Assembly: GCA_023392995.1 (NCBI GenBank) | Contig: JAEWMZ010000398.1 | Location: forward strand, 1-7,108 | Length of the DNA stretch: 7,108 nt | Source: Bacillota bacterium | Lineage (GTDB): Bacteria; Bacillota; Clostridia; Lachnospirales; Lachnospiraceae | Direction of reading: 5' to 3' | Shown: positions 1 to 5,626 of the stretch, piece after piece | Layout: each line of letters begins with the position of its first letter | How positions within the stretch are numbered: position 1 is the first letter of the stretch | Program-made: the position numbers and the translations under genes | Notes under the pieces: model-generated | Told to the model about the DNA's origin: nothing | The model's database searches: none | The model's input: only the letters and a program-made list of their open reading frames with translations

Positions 1-73
<73 letters not shown>

Positions 74-320
74 AAGTTTTTGATCCAGTCAGATAAACGT
101 TAGCCATTTGTGTAACTTCGTCTTTCAACTCGTTACTGTCAAGCATCCTGTTATCTTTACTGTTTTTGTGGTGTATCCATACGAATCAGTCACGAATGAC
201 TTTTCTATATCGATACGGTTCGTGATGTCTTTCGACATCAATGAAAATCTATTTTTGAATCTCATGTGAAGATTCATAATTTTAGAATTTTCAGGGTTGT
301 TTTACTGTTCAATTATCAAG
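74..320 (-). other. rRNA operon leader with small hairpins
   Basis: This is the transcribed leader between the rrn promoters and mature 16S, read on the minus strand. It holds a perfect 7-bp hairpin at 223-240 (TGATGTC, loop GAAA, GACATCA), a 5-bp hairpin with a UUCG loop at 188-201, and the 8-bp palindrome TATCGATA at 208-215. At 305-320 the minus strand reads CTTGATAATTGAACAG, which resembles the antitermination (boxA-like) leader segment upstream of clostridial 16S genes; that likeness is from memory. No open reading frame here looks real. The region probably supports antitermination and RNase III-type processing, which is an inference from position. Confidence 0.6.
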
Positions 321-341
321 GTTCATTTTTTATTTTGTCAA
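312..341 (-). promoter_or_regulatory. possible rRNA operon promoter P3
   Basis: On the minus strand a perfect -35 TTGACA (336-341), an 18-bp spacer and GATAAT (312-317, five of six -10 bases). The -10 overlaps the boxA-like leader segment CTTGATAATTGAACAG, so the match may belong to the antitermination signal rather than a promoter. It is less certain than P1 and P2. Confidence 0.45.
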
Positions 342-378
342 CTTCACAACTTTTCTGTTGTTTTCCGTCAACTTTCTT

Positions 379-407
379 AGTTTATCACATGCACCTTGTT
401 ATGTCAA
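379..407 (-). promoter_or_regulatory. rRNA operon promoter P2
   Basis: On the minus strand a perfect -35 TTGACA (402-407), a 17-bp spacer and the -10 TAAACT (379-384). The -10 is preceded by TG plus one base (TGATAAACT), an extended -10. It lies 86 bp downstream of P1 and has the same orientation, so it would be a second start for the rRNA operon. Confidence 0.7.
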
Positions 408-464
408 CCACTTTTTTATTTTTATTCTACTTTTTTCGTGGTTGTTCATCAACGGTGGATTTTT

Positions 465-493
465 AGTATATAGTCTGTACTGTCAAATGTCAA
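465..493 (-). promoter_or_regulatory. rRNA operon promoter P1
   Basis: On the minus strand a perfect -35 box TTGACA (488-493) is followed, after exactly 17 bp, by the -10 box TATACT (465-470, five of six consensus bases). The bases just upstream of the -35 (about 494-525) are AT-rich with an A-tract, as in an UP element. It points at the 16S gene. A second TTGACA at 481-486 lies too close to this -10 to be used with it. Confidence 0.8.
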
Positions 494-541
494 GGAGTAA
501 TTTCAACTTTTTTCATACCAAATAATTATCTACCAATAAAC

Positions 542-913
542 TTATTCCAGCTCCTCTTCCTCAATTGCTTGAGCATCCAGGCTAAGGGTATGCAACGCCC
601 TTCTTTTTCTGCGAGACTCTTCTGAATATTGCATAATATAGTCTTTTATTTCATTGGAATGCCTGATGTGATATAACGTAAGTTCTGGATGTGTAGTATC
701 ACCCGTATAGCAGGTTATGGTTCCGATTTTAAACAAACGCTCCATTAAACTTCTGGTCAGACGTACATCCTGAATTTTGTACATGTAAGCATCATCTTCA
801 GTTATCTCCAGAAACCCCGACTTAATTGTAATTTTCTCCTCTACTATTGTGTATTTAGTAAAGCTGAAAGGTAACCCAAAGAACTTAATCCTTTTTCTCT
901 CAATAAAGCCCAT
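542..913 (-). CDS. small bacterial PH-domain protein (bPH_2/DUF304-like)
   Basis: A 123-residue soluble protein. Residues about 20-95 have the bacterial PH fold pattern of the YdbS/DUF304 group: a YTIVEEKITIKSG strand pair, the IQDVRLTRSLMERLFKIGTI segment (the usual I-x-x-V...S...RLF-x-G-x-I signature), and then a strand with a closing helix (HSNEIKDYIMQ). Family members are usually fused to two membrane helices; this one has none, only a basic N-terminus (ERKRIKF) and a strongly acidic tail (EEEELE). The start is set by an AAGGAG ribosome site at 921-926, 7 bases before ATG. It begins 20 bp after the stop of the upstream lipoprotein gene, so the two are almost certainly co-transcribed. The function of such stand-alone domains is not known; a role at the inner face of the membrane would be a guess. 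No terminator is visible between its stop and the rRNA promoters. Confidence 0.85.
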   Translation of the reverse strand: MGFIERKRIKFFGLPFSFTKYTIVEEKITIKSGFLEITEDDAYMYKIQDVRLTRSLMERLFKIGTITCYTGDTTHPELTLYHIRHSNEIKDYIMQYSEESRRKRRALHTLSLDAQAIEEEELE

Positions 914-933
914 GACTCTTCTCCTTCTTGCTT

Positions 934-1647
934 CTATTTAATTTTAACTGTTGAAGTACTCTTATCTCTCGTAACTGTAAGCTTCATATTAGAAACATCT
1001 ATCTGTTTTGATATTTCAAATACCAATAAGGCTTCTGTGGATTTGTTCGGACCTACCTTTACATCAATGTATCTTAAATCATTCTCCAACAAAGTAAATT
1101 GTGGTTTATAGACCGTACTTTCATCAGCATCCAATTGATAATCAACATCGGTATTACTTAGATTGAATTCTCGTTCCTGATCAGTTTTGTTAGATACGGT
1201 AAATAATACCACCAGTAGTCGATAACCCGTACGTGCTGTTAGTGAGAAATACGGATTTTTCTCTTCGTTCGGATAAATCTCAGCCAACTCATGACTTTTA
1301 TACTTAAGATCAAAGTATTTTCCTCCCAGTATACTAGAAAGATTATTGCCTTTCTCCGTACCTGAATCCGTTTTCTTATCTCCCTTGAAATTAATTGACT
1401 GGTTGTTTGTACTGACTGTATTTCCTGTAACGACGGTGTGTACGAATTTATCCTTTGAACCAGGTTCCGGTGTCAGTTCATCAAGAGCTGTCAGCTCTTG
1501 TCCATACCTATGATCCTCTGCCAGAAGTCTCCCTGCCATATACTCTGCAATAGCATTGCTCTCTTCCTCGGTATATTTATACTCCTGTATACATCCTGTG
1601 AAAGATAATAATATTACCAATATTAATATAAGTTTTAGTCGCTTCAT
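934..1647 (-). CDS. predicted lipoprotein with a C-terminal Ig-like (DUF4352-type) domain
   Basis: A 237-residue lipoprotein precursor. A basic start (MKRLK) and a hydrophobic stretch (residues 6-17) lead to a lipobox FTGC, with Cys19 as the predicted lipidated residue; Phe at -3 is somewhat unusual. After it comes an acidic helix (TEEESNAIAEYMAGRLL), a low-complexity Thr/Asn/Gly linker (about residues 60-105), and a beta-rich C-terminal half (about 120-237) with a FTVSNKTDQEREFNLS segment like DUF4352/telokin-like Ig domains. That domain call is tentative. The frame is open 22 codons further upstream, but the ATG at 1647 has a GGAGG site at 1657-1661 with a 9-base spacer and yields a proper signal peptide, so I chose it. 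It is the first gene of a pair with the PH-domain gene. The protein is likely anchored on the outer face of the membrane; its function is unknown. Confidence 0.88.
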   Translation of the reverse strand: MKRLKLILILVILLSFTGCIQEYKYTEEESNAIAEYMAGRLLAEDHRYGQELTALDELTPEPGSKDKFVHTVVTGNTVSTNNQSINFKGDKKTDSGTEKGNNLSSILGGKYFDLKYKSHELAEIYPNEEKNPYFSLTARTGYRLLVVLFTVSNKTDQEREFNLSNTDVDYQLDADESTVYKPQFTLLENDLRYIDVKVGPNKSTEALLVFEISKQIDVSNMKLTVTRDKSTSTVKIK

Positions 1648-1675
1648 CAACCTATTCCTCCAGTCCGCCTTGCAC

Positions 1676-1777
1676 GGCGCAAACTTGGCGCCTTTGATCA
1701 AAAGCCAATCCACTCTTGATAATTAATAATGATTGAAACAACGTTGTCGTTTCAATAATCGAGATGCACGGTGCAAA
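1676..1777 (-). promoter_or_regulatory. dyad-rich leader of the lipoprotein unit
   Basis: The stretch upstream of the lipoprotein ribosome site contains three dyads. These are GGCGC/GCGCC at 1676-1680 and 1688-1692 (loop 7), ATTGAAAC/GTTTCAAT at 1732-1739 and 1749-1756 (loop 9, perfect 8-bp arms), and the odd palindrome TGCACGGTGCA at 1765-1775. A 13-mer, TGCACGGYGCAAA on the plus strand, occurs at 1671-1683 and 1765-1777 with one difference. It could be a repeated operator or folded leader RNA. I recognise no known riboswitch in it. Confidence 0.4.
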
Positions 1778-1818
1778 TACATGTCTTTTATAGAAGCTCA
1801 AATCACTTCTGCTAATTC

Positions 1819-1847
1819 ATATTATCACTATTTATAACATTCAGCAA
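1819..1847 (-). promoter_or_regulatory. candidate promoter of the lipoprotein/PH-domain pair
   Basis: On the minus strand TTGCTG (1842-1847), a 17-bp spacer and TAATAT (1819-1824), the latter preceded by TG plus one base (extended -10, TGATAATAT). The -35 matches only its TTG half. If it is used, the transcript has a leader of roughly 165 bases before the lipoprotein start. It is the best candidate in the gap but weak. Confidence 0.35.
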
Positions 1848-1902
1848 CAAGAATTAACGAGATTTACCAGTGTGAGAGTCGATATTACTATTTTATTAAT
1901 AT

Positions 1903-1946
1903 AAAACAAAAGCGAAGCTGCCTCCTTATTCCATAGATGCAGCTTC
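1903..1946 (-). terminator. rho-independent terminator after the histidine kinase
   Basis: Perfect 8-bp arms GAAGCTGC (1914-1921) and GCAGCTTC (1939-1946) enclose a 17-base loop. On the minus strand the hairpin is followed by GCTTTTGTTTTAT, a good U-rich tail. It starts 47 bp after the kinase stop codon. The plus strand also has a T5 tract, so it could work both ways, but no plus-strand gene ends here. Confidence 0.85.
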
Positions 1947-1992
1947 ACTTTTTATTAGAAAAATATCAAATTCAATTCTTCTGAAATAACAT

Positions 1993-3573
1993 TTATTTGG
2001 TAGCAAGTTCAAACCAGAATTCCACTCCGACTGAACGATTAATCACACCACATTCTTGATTATGCGATTTCATTATTGCCTTGACAATGGAAAGTCCAAT
2101 ACCGCTTCCGCCGTATTCTCTGGTTCTCGCTTTGTCAACCTTATAAAATTTAATCCAGATCTTTTCTAAATCTTCTTCCGGTATATTATCTCCCGTATTA
2201 AAGACTGCAATGCGCAGGGTATCCTCTCTGGGTATCAGTTTTATTTCTATAATCTTGCTCCCACTAACATGGTTTAATGCATTGTTGATATAGTTGGTTA
2301 CCACTTGCTCAATAAGAAATTCGTCAGCCCAGACATAGACTGGCTCTTCCTGATCAAAATGAAGGGTTACTTCCTTTTGTTTAAATAATATTTCCGTAGA
2401 ATTAAGAACTGTACGTATCATGGCAACAAGGTCGAAGCGTTCAAATTCAACTTGGTTATTTCCAAATTCTAATTCATTTAAACTTAGAAGCTTTTTCACC
2501 AGCTGATTCATTTTATTTGCTTCGTCAATAATTACTTCACAATAGAAATCCCGGCTCTCTTCATCTTCATTTATATTCTCTTTTAAGCCTTCTGCATAAC
2601 CTTGAATTAGTGATATGGGTGTTTTTAACTCATGGGATACGTTTGACAGAAATTCTTTTCTCATTTCATCTATCTCAGTTTTCTTTTGTATATCTGTCAA
2701 CAATTCATTATTAACCTGCTTTAATTCTGTAATAGTTGATTCCAGTTTGTCCGATAAGGTATTAATGCTGATTCCCAGTTCACCAATCTCATCCTTCGTC
2801 TCTACCTTATATTTTACTTCAAAGTTCAAATCCGACATGCTTTTCGCTATCCCAGCCATTTCGAGAATCGGTTTTGTGAATTTTTTACTAAATATAAACA
2901 TAGCCAGGGAGCCGAGAAGTACCGCTGCAATTCCGATATAAGCAAGAAATTGATTCGCAACTGCTGCGCTCTCTTCTATACTGTCAAAATTTGCACGCAA
3001 CAACACAATATTATCAGCTTTCTTATTGTGGGGTAAATTATCGTTCGAGGTAGAATCCTCTGCATTATCTTGTCCAGTACTTCCTGCCGTACTCTCATTC
3101 CCCTCAAACAAACCTAACATATCGATAAAACTGGCGTCAGTACGATAGTCATGTATGCTATATATAATATAATTATTGGCTTGTTTTAATATATTTCTCC
3201 GACCAAAGGCATCACTGGAAAAGCCAAAAATGTACATCTCCGTATCCTGCATTATTGCTTTTTCTCTCAATCCAATGTTGTCCGGCTCCGGATACACCAT
3301 TCCCTGATAAGCATTATAAATGTATACATCCACATCATAATTATATGCCAGCTGTTCCATTTTCTCTGTATCTTCATCCGATAGATTATAATCTTTATCG
3401 CTTTTGGAATAGATTTCAATTACCTTTTTATATACCTCGTCTAAATTATTCACTTTACTATGAATGTAAAAATCAGACAAAAAGGTCTTGTTAATAAACC
3501 AGGTTAGGAATATTGTCAAGACCACCATCGTTGTTAAGAAAAAGGTTATTTTAAATCGAAGAGAATGCTTCAT
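1993..3573 (-). CDS. membrane sensor histidine kinase (two-component system)
   Basis: A 526-residue kinase that senses an external signal and phosphorylates the regulator encoded just upstream. Transmembrane helix 1 is at about 9-27, an extracellular sensor region of about 180 residues follows (28-208), and helix 2 is at about 209-229. Then come a HAMP domain (230-282), a coiled linker, and the HisKA domain with the H-box FLSNVSHELKTP (phospho-acceptor His314). The HATPase domain has an N-box (QVVTNYINNALNH, 423-435), G1 (FNTGDNIP, 458-465), F-box (IWIKFYKVD, 472-480) and G2 (GGSGIGLSIVK, 488-498). All catalytic boxes are intact, with the NTG form of G1 seen in VanS/BaeS-like kinases. The sensor region carries a low-complexity Ser/Asn/Asp/Gly stretch at about 157-186 next to helix 2 and matches no ligand-binding domain I know. 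Its ATG overlaps the regulator's TGA (ATGA, 3570-3573), implying translational coupling. The signal cannot be told from sequence. Confidence 0.96.
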   Translation of the reverse strand: MKHSLRFKITFFLTTMVVLTIFLTWFINKTFLSDFYIHSKVNNLDEVYKKVIEIYSKSDKDYNLSDEDTEKMEQLAYNYDVDVYIYNAYQGMVYPEPDNIGLREKAIMQDTEMYIFGFSSDAFGRRNILKQANNYIIYSIHDYRTDASFIDMLGLFEGNESTAGSTGQDNAEDSTSNDNLPHNKKADNIVLLRANFDSIEESAAVANQFLAYIGIAAVLLGSLAMFIFSKKFTKPILEMAGIAKSMSDLNFEVKYKVETKDEIGELGISINTLSDKLESTITELKQVNNELLTDIQKKTEIDEMRKEFLSNVSHELKTPISLIQGYAEGLKENINEDEESRDFYCEVIIDEANKMNQLVKKLLSLNELEFGNNQVEFERFDLVAMIRTVLNSTEILFKQKEVTLHFDQEEPVYVWADEFLIEQVVTNYINNALNHVSGSKIIEIKLIPREDTLRIAVFNTGDNIPEEDLEKIWIKFYKVDKARTREYGGSGIGLSIVKAIMKSHNQECGVINRSVGVEFWFELATK

Positions 3574-4247
3574 TCATCCACCTCAAATTTATAACCCAGC
3601 CCCCATATTGTTTTGATAAAATCACCCTTTGGCCCCATTTTACTTCTTAATTTCTTTACATGGGTATCTATGGTTCTTGCATCTCCAAAATAATCATAGT
3701 TCCACACATTATTAAGAATTTTTTCCCGTGAAAGCGCGACTCCTTGATTAGTAACAAAATAGGTTAATAATTCAAATTCCTTATAGCTTAATTCAATTTC
3801 GACACCATCGATCTTTACCTGATGTGCAGCTTTATCAAGAATAATGCCTCCAATTTCGATCGACTCCTCTTCCGTGGTAGTGGTTCTTCTGAGTACAGCT
3901 TCCACCCTTGCTACCAGAATCTTCGGGCTGAAAGGCTTCGATATGTATTCGTCCACTCCTAAATCAAAGCCTTGTAATTCATCCTTTTCATCACCCTTTG
4001 CCGTCAGCATTATGATCGGAACCTTAGAGTATTGTCTGACCTCCTTCACAACACCCCAGCCATCCAATTTTGGCATCATTACATCCAGAATGATCAGTGC
4101 TATATCCTTCTTAGAGAAAAACAAGTCAATTGCCTGCTCTCCATTCTCTGCTTCAATTACTTCATAATTTTTGCGTACCAAAAAATCCTTTACAAGCTTT
4201 CTCATTCTGCTCTCATCATCCACCACTAAAATCTTCAGCTGATCCAT
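3570..4247 (-). CDS. OmpR-family response regulator (two-component system)
   Basis: A 225-residue DNA-binding regulator, the usual length for the OmpR/PhoB family. The receiver domain (about 1-120) has the acidic pair Asp10/Asp11, phospho-acceptor Asp55 (in LIILDVMMPKLDG), Thr82, Tyr101 and Lys104 (YISKPF). The winged-helix domain (about 130-225) has the typical LSYKEFELLTYFVTNQG, DARTIDTHVKKLR and the closing IWGLGYKFE. The frame stays open to a TTG 57 codons upstream, but that stretch lies in a fold-back repeat. The ATG at 4247 has a GGAGG site at 4254-4258 with a 6-base spacer and gives the family's normal N-terminus, so I chose it. The gene is coupled to the histidine kinase by a 4-bp overlap. 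The targets are unknown; self-regulation is common in this family but not shown here. Confidence 0.97.
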   Translation of the reverse strand: MDQLKILVVDDESRMRKLVKDFLVRKNYEVIEAENGEQAIDLFFSKKDIALIILDVMMPKLDGWGVVKEVRQYSKVPIIMLTAKGDEKDELQGFDLGVDEYISKPFSPKILVARVEAVLRRTTTTEEESIEIGGIILDKAAHQVKIDGVEIELSYKEFELLTYFVTNQGVALSREKILNNVWNYDYFGDARTIDTHVKKLRSKMGPKGDFIKTIWGLGYKFEVDE

Positions 4248-4263
4248 TTGGCACCTCCATATT

Positions 4264-4273
4264 TTATTCTTAT
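4264..4273. repeat. left direct repeat flanking the fold-back element
   Basis: TTATTCTTAT here is repeated exactly at 4426-4435, directly abutting the outer ends of the inverted-repeat element. The identity runs 2 bp further (TA), making 12 bp in all. This is what a target-site duplication would look like. Confidence 0.7.
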
Positions 4274-4425
4274 TAGGTAATTGCGGAACAATATAGTTTT
4301 TGTTATTGTATCCACCGCAGATATTATTTCTTCGCAGGGGCGTTTCCTTCAGGCTTAGCTTCCGCTTCGAAACAGTATCTGCAGTGGATACAATAGCTTC
4401 AGTTAACAAGTTTCGCAATTATCTA
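4274..4425. mobile_element. 152-bp fold-back (MITE-like) element
   Basis: The two halves are inverted repeats of each other, with every paired position symmetric about 4349.5 and no gaps. The tips TAGGTAATTGCGGAAC (4274-4289) and the complement of 4410-4425 match at 14 of 16 bases. The inner arms 4305-4325 and 4374-4394 match at 19 of 21 bases. The centre forms a shorter GC-rich hairpin around 4334-4365, and 4290-4304 with its partner is mostly unpaired. A perfect 10-bp direct repeat flanks it. It has no transposase and no convincing gene; it is open in frame with the regulator, but without a ribosome site. Most likely it is a non-autonomous transposon relic. A structured cis-regulatory leader RNA is the alternative, but would not explain the flanking repeat. 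Confidence 0.65.
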
Positions 4426-4435
4426 TTATTCTTAT
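4426..4435. repeat. right direct repeat flanking the fold-back element
   Basis: This is an exact copy of TTATTCTTAT at 4264-4273, at the other end of the inverted-repeat element. It lies just downstream of the candidate -10 box, so the predicted transcript start falls in or next to it. Confidence 0.7.
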
Positions 4436-4442
4436 TACTCAG

Positions 4443-4451
4443 AGTATAGCA
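4443..4451 (-). promoter_or_regulatory. candidate extended -10 promoter of the two-component operon
   Basis: On the minus strand TGCTATACT (4451-4443) is an extended -10 with five of six consensus bases. No good -35 lies at 17 bp: TTTACA at 4460-4465 is too close (11 bp) and TTCACA at 4469-4474 is 20 bp away. Extended -10 promoters can work without a -35. Transcription would start near 4436 and run through the whole fold-back element before reaching the regulator. Confidence 0.5.
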
Positions 4452-4530
4452 TCTAACTATGTAAAAATTGTGAATTAATTTGCAGAAACGAAAATTCTTA
4501 TCCAGTTATTCTTGGGTGTTCAGACACACC

Positions 4531-5517
4531 TTAGCTTTCCTGTGGATAGATTAATCCCCAATCCTTACGCATATGATCCATCAGCTTCATAACCTCTAAT
4601 GTATCTGCCAGAGGAAGTAAATCACATTCCTTTTTATTACTTCTTAGGCAGTCATTTACCGCTTCCGCCTCGTATTCATAACCATTCACAATGAATGGTA
4701 CCTCATAGGTGTTAATTAATGTTCCATCTTTATCATAAAGCTCTGCTGCTTCAGCTTTCCAAAAGTTCGGTACTACTATCCTTCCCTGGTCACCGATAAT
4801 CACCGCCTGATTATGCATATCTACAGTAACCGAAGAGCCCAGTCTGGCTATCGCTCCATCTTCAAACCGCATTGATATTGCATTCACTTCGTCCACTTTA
4901 GTTTGACCCAAATATGCTGTACTGGAGATTTGCTCCGGCAGTTTGTCCATCATATGTATGGTATAGGTAAGCGGATAGATACCTACATCGAGTAGTGCAC
5001 CGCCAGCCAGCTCCGGATTAAGGAGGCGGCCGTTTACATCATATCCACCATTGTATCCAAACGTAATGTCCATATATTTTACTTTGCCGATGCGCTTTTC
5101 CTGCAGCCATGCTTTCACAGTCTTTGTCACCGGCATAAATTTTGTCCACATTGCTTCCATTAGAAACACGTTATATTCTCTTGCTAACGAAATCAAATAC
5201 TTCGTATCCTTTTCATTTAATGTAAATGGTTTTTCGCATAGAACAGCCTTTCCATTACGTATACATAGCTCTGTATTAGCCTTATGCTCTGTATGCGGAG
5301 TACCAATATATACTACATCAATCTCTGGATCCTTTACCAGCTCTTCATAACTTGCATATGCTTTTTTAATCTGGAAGCTCTTTGCAAATTGATCTGCTTT
5401 GTCCTGGCTTCTGGAAGCGATTGCTGTAATTTCTGTCCCCTGTAATGCACTTAAGGCGGCTGCAAACTTTGTAGAGATACGACCTGCCCCAATGATACCC
5501 CATCGAATCGTTTTCAT
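4531..5517 (-). CDS. Gfo/Idh/MocA-family NAD(P)-dependent oxidoreductase
   Basis: A 328-residue cytoplasmic dehydrogenase of typical family length. The N-terminal Rossmann fold (about 1-120) starts with GIIGAGRIS (Gly7, Gly10, Gly12 of the dinucleotide-binding loop) and contains the family hallmark EKP at Glu95-Lys96-Pro97, with Lys96 the expected catalytic lysine. The C-terminal alpha/beta substrate domain has GGALLDVGIYPL, where Asp177 and Tyr181 take the place of the D-x-G-x-H motif of inositol dehydrogenases. A Tyr here is typical of the dihydrodiol dehydrogenase and glucose-fructose oxidoreductase branch. The substrate is probably a sugar or sugar-like compound, but it cannot be fixed from sequence. 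The start has an AAGGGAG site (5526-5532) 8 bases upstream. The gene appears to be transcribed alone, with its own promoter at 5567-5595. No convincing terminator follows it. Confidence 0.93.
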   Translation of the reverse strand: MKTIRWGIIGAGRISTKFAAALSALQGTEITAIASRSQDKADQFAKSFQIKKAYASYEELVKDPEIDVVYIGTPHTEHKANTELCIRNGKAVLCEKPFTLNEKDTKYLISLAREYNVFLMEAMWTKFMPVTKTVKAWLQEKRIGKVKYMDITFGYNGGYDVNGRLLNPELAGGALLDVGIYPLTYTIHMMDKLPEQISSTAYLGQTKVDEVNAISMRFEDGAIARLGSSVTVDMHNQAVIIGDQGRIVVPNFWKAEAAELYDKDGTLINTYEVPFIVNGYEYEAEAVNDCLRSNKKECDLLPLADTLEVMKLMDHMRKDWGLIYPQES

Positions 5518-5540
5518 AAAACAAACTCCCTTCGTTACAC

Positions 5541-5574
5541 TGTAAAATGTCTATTGATTCTTTTTCATTTTACA
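5541..5574. promoter_or_regulatory. perfect dyad over the oxidoreductase -10 box, possible operator
   Basis: TGTAAAATG (5541-5549) and CATTTTACA (5566-5574) are perfect 9-bp inverted repeats 16 bp apart. The upstream arm contains the -10 box and the other lies about 11-20 bases past the expected start near 5560. Because the -10 arm is not transcribed, it cannot act as an RNA hairpin from this promoter. A DNA-binding repressor site is therefore the likelier reading. Confidence 0.45.
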
Positions 5575-5595
5575 CTTGTACCAAAATAAAATCAA
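5567..5595 (-). promoter_or_regulatory. promoter of the oxidoreductase gene
   Basis: On the minus strand the -35 TTGATT (5590-5595, four of six consensus bases), a 17-bp spacer and the -10 TAAAAT (5567-5572, five of six). The expected start near 5560 leaves a leader of about 43 bases that includes the AAGGGAG ribosome site. Confidence 0.65.
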
Positions 5596-5626
5596 GTATA
5601 CCGCGCATTTACTAATGCTGCTATCG

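Noticed and set aside
137..142. A further TTGACA facing the 16S gene close to its 5' end
   Set aside because: No acceptable -10 box lies 16-19 bp downstream (GAAGTT at 17 bp), and it sits within the processed leader.
266..466. Plus-strand open frame of 66 codons
   Set aside because: It lies inside the rRNA promoter and leader region, has no ribosome site and encodes a Phe/Leu-rich product typical of T-rich DNA.
494..541. Possible terminator after the PH-domain gene
   Set aside because: Only a direct repeat (TTGGTA) and the short palindrome ATAATTAT are present, with no stable stem and U-tract. Read-through toward the rRNA promoters remains possible.
1648..1713. Upstream in-frame start for the lipoprotein
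   Set aside because: It would put 22 residues before the signal peptide and lies in the GC-rich dyad leader. The ATG at 1647 has the good GGAGG site.
2615..4229. Plus-strand open frames opposite the kinase and regulator genes (2615-2941, 3255-3494, 3844-4167, 4032-4229)
   Set aside because: They are antisense shadows of clearly conserved two-component genes, with no ribosome sites or recognisable domains.
4515..4530. Small hairpin GGTGT/ACACC just after the oxidoreductase stop
   Set aside because: It has only 5 bp of stem and no T-tract follows on the minus strand, so it is not a credible terminator.
5605..5618. Small hairpin GCATT/AATGC after the acetyltransferase stop
   Set aside because: It is a 5-bp stem followed by GC-rich bases rather than a U-run; the T-rich part further on belongs to the oxidoreductase promoter.
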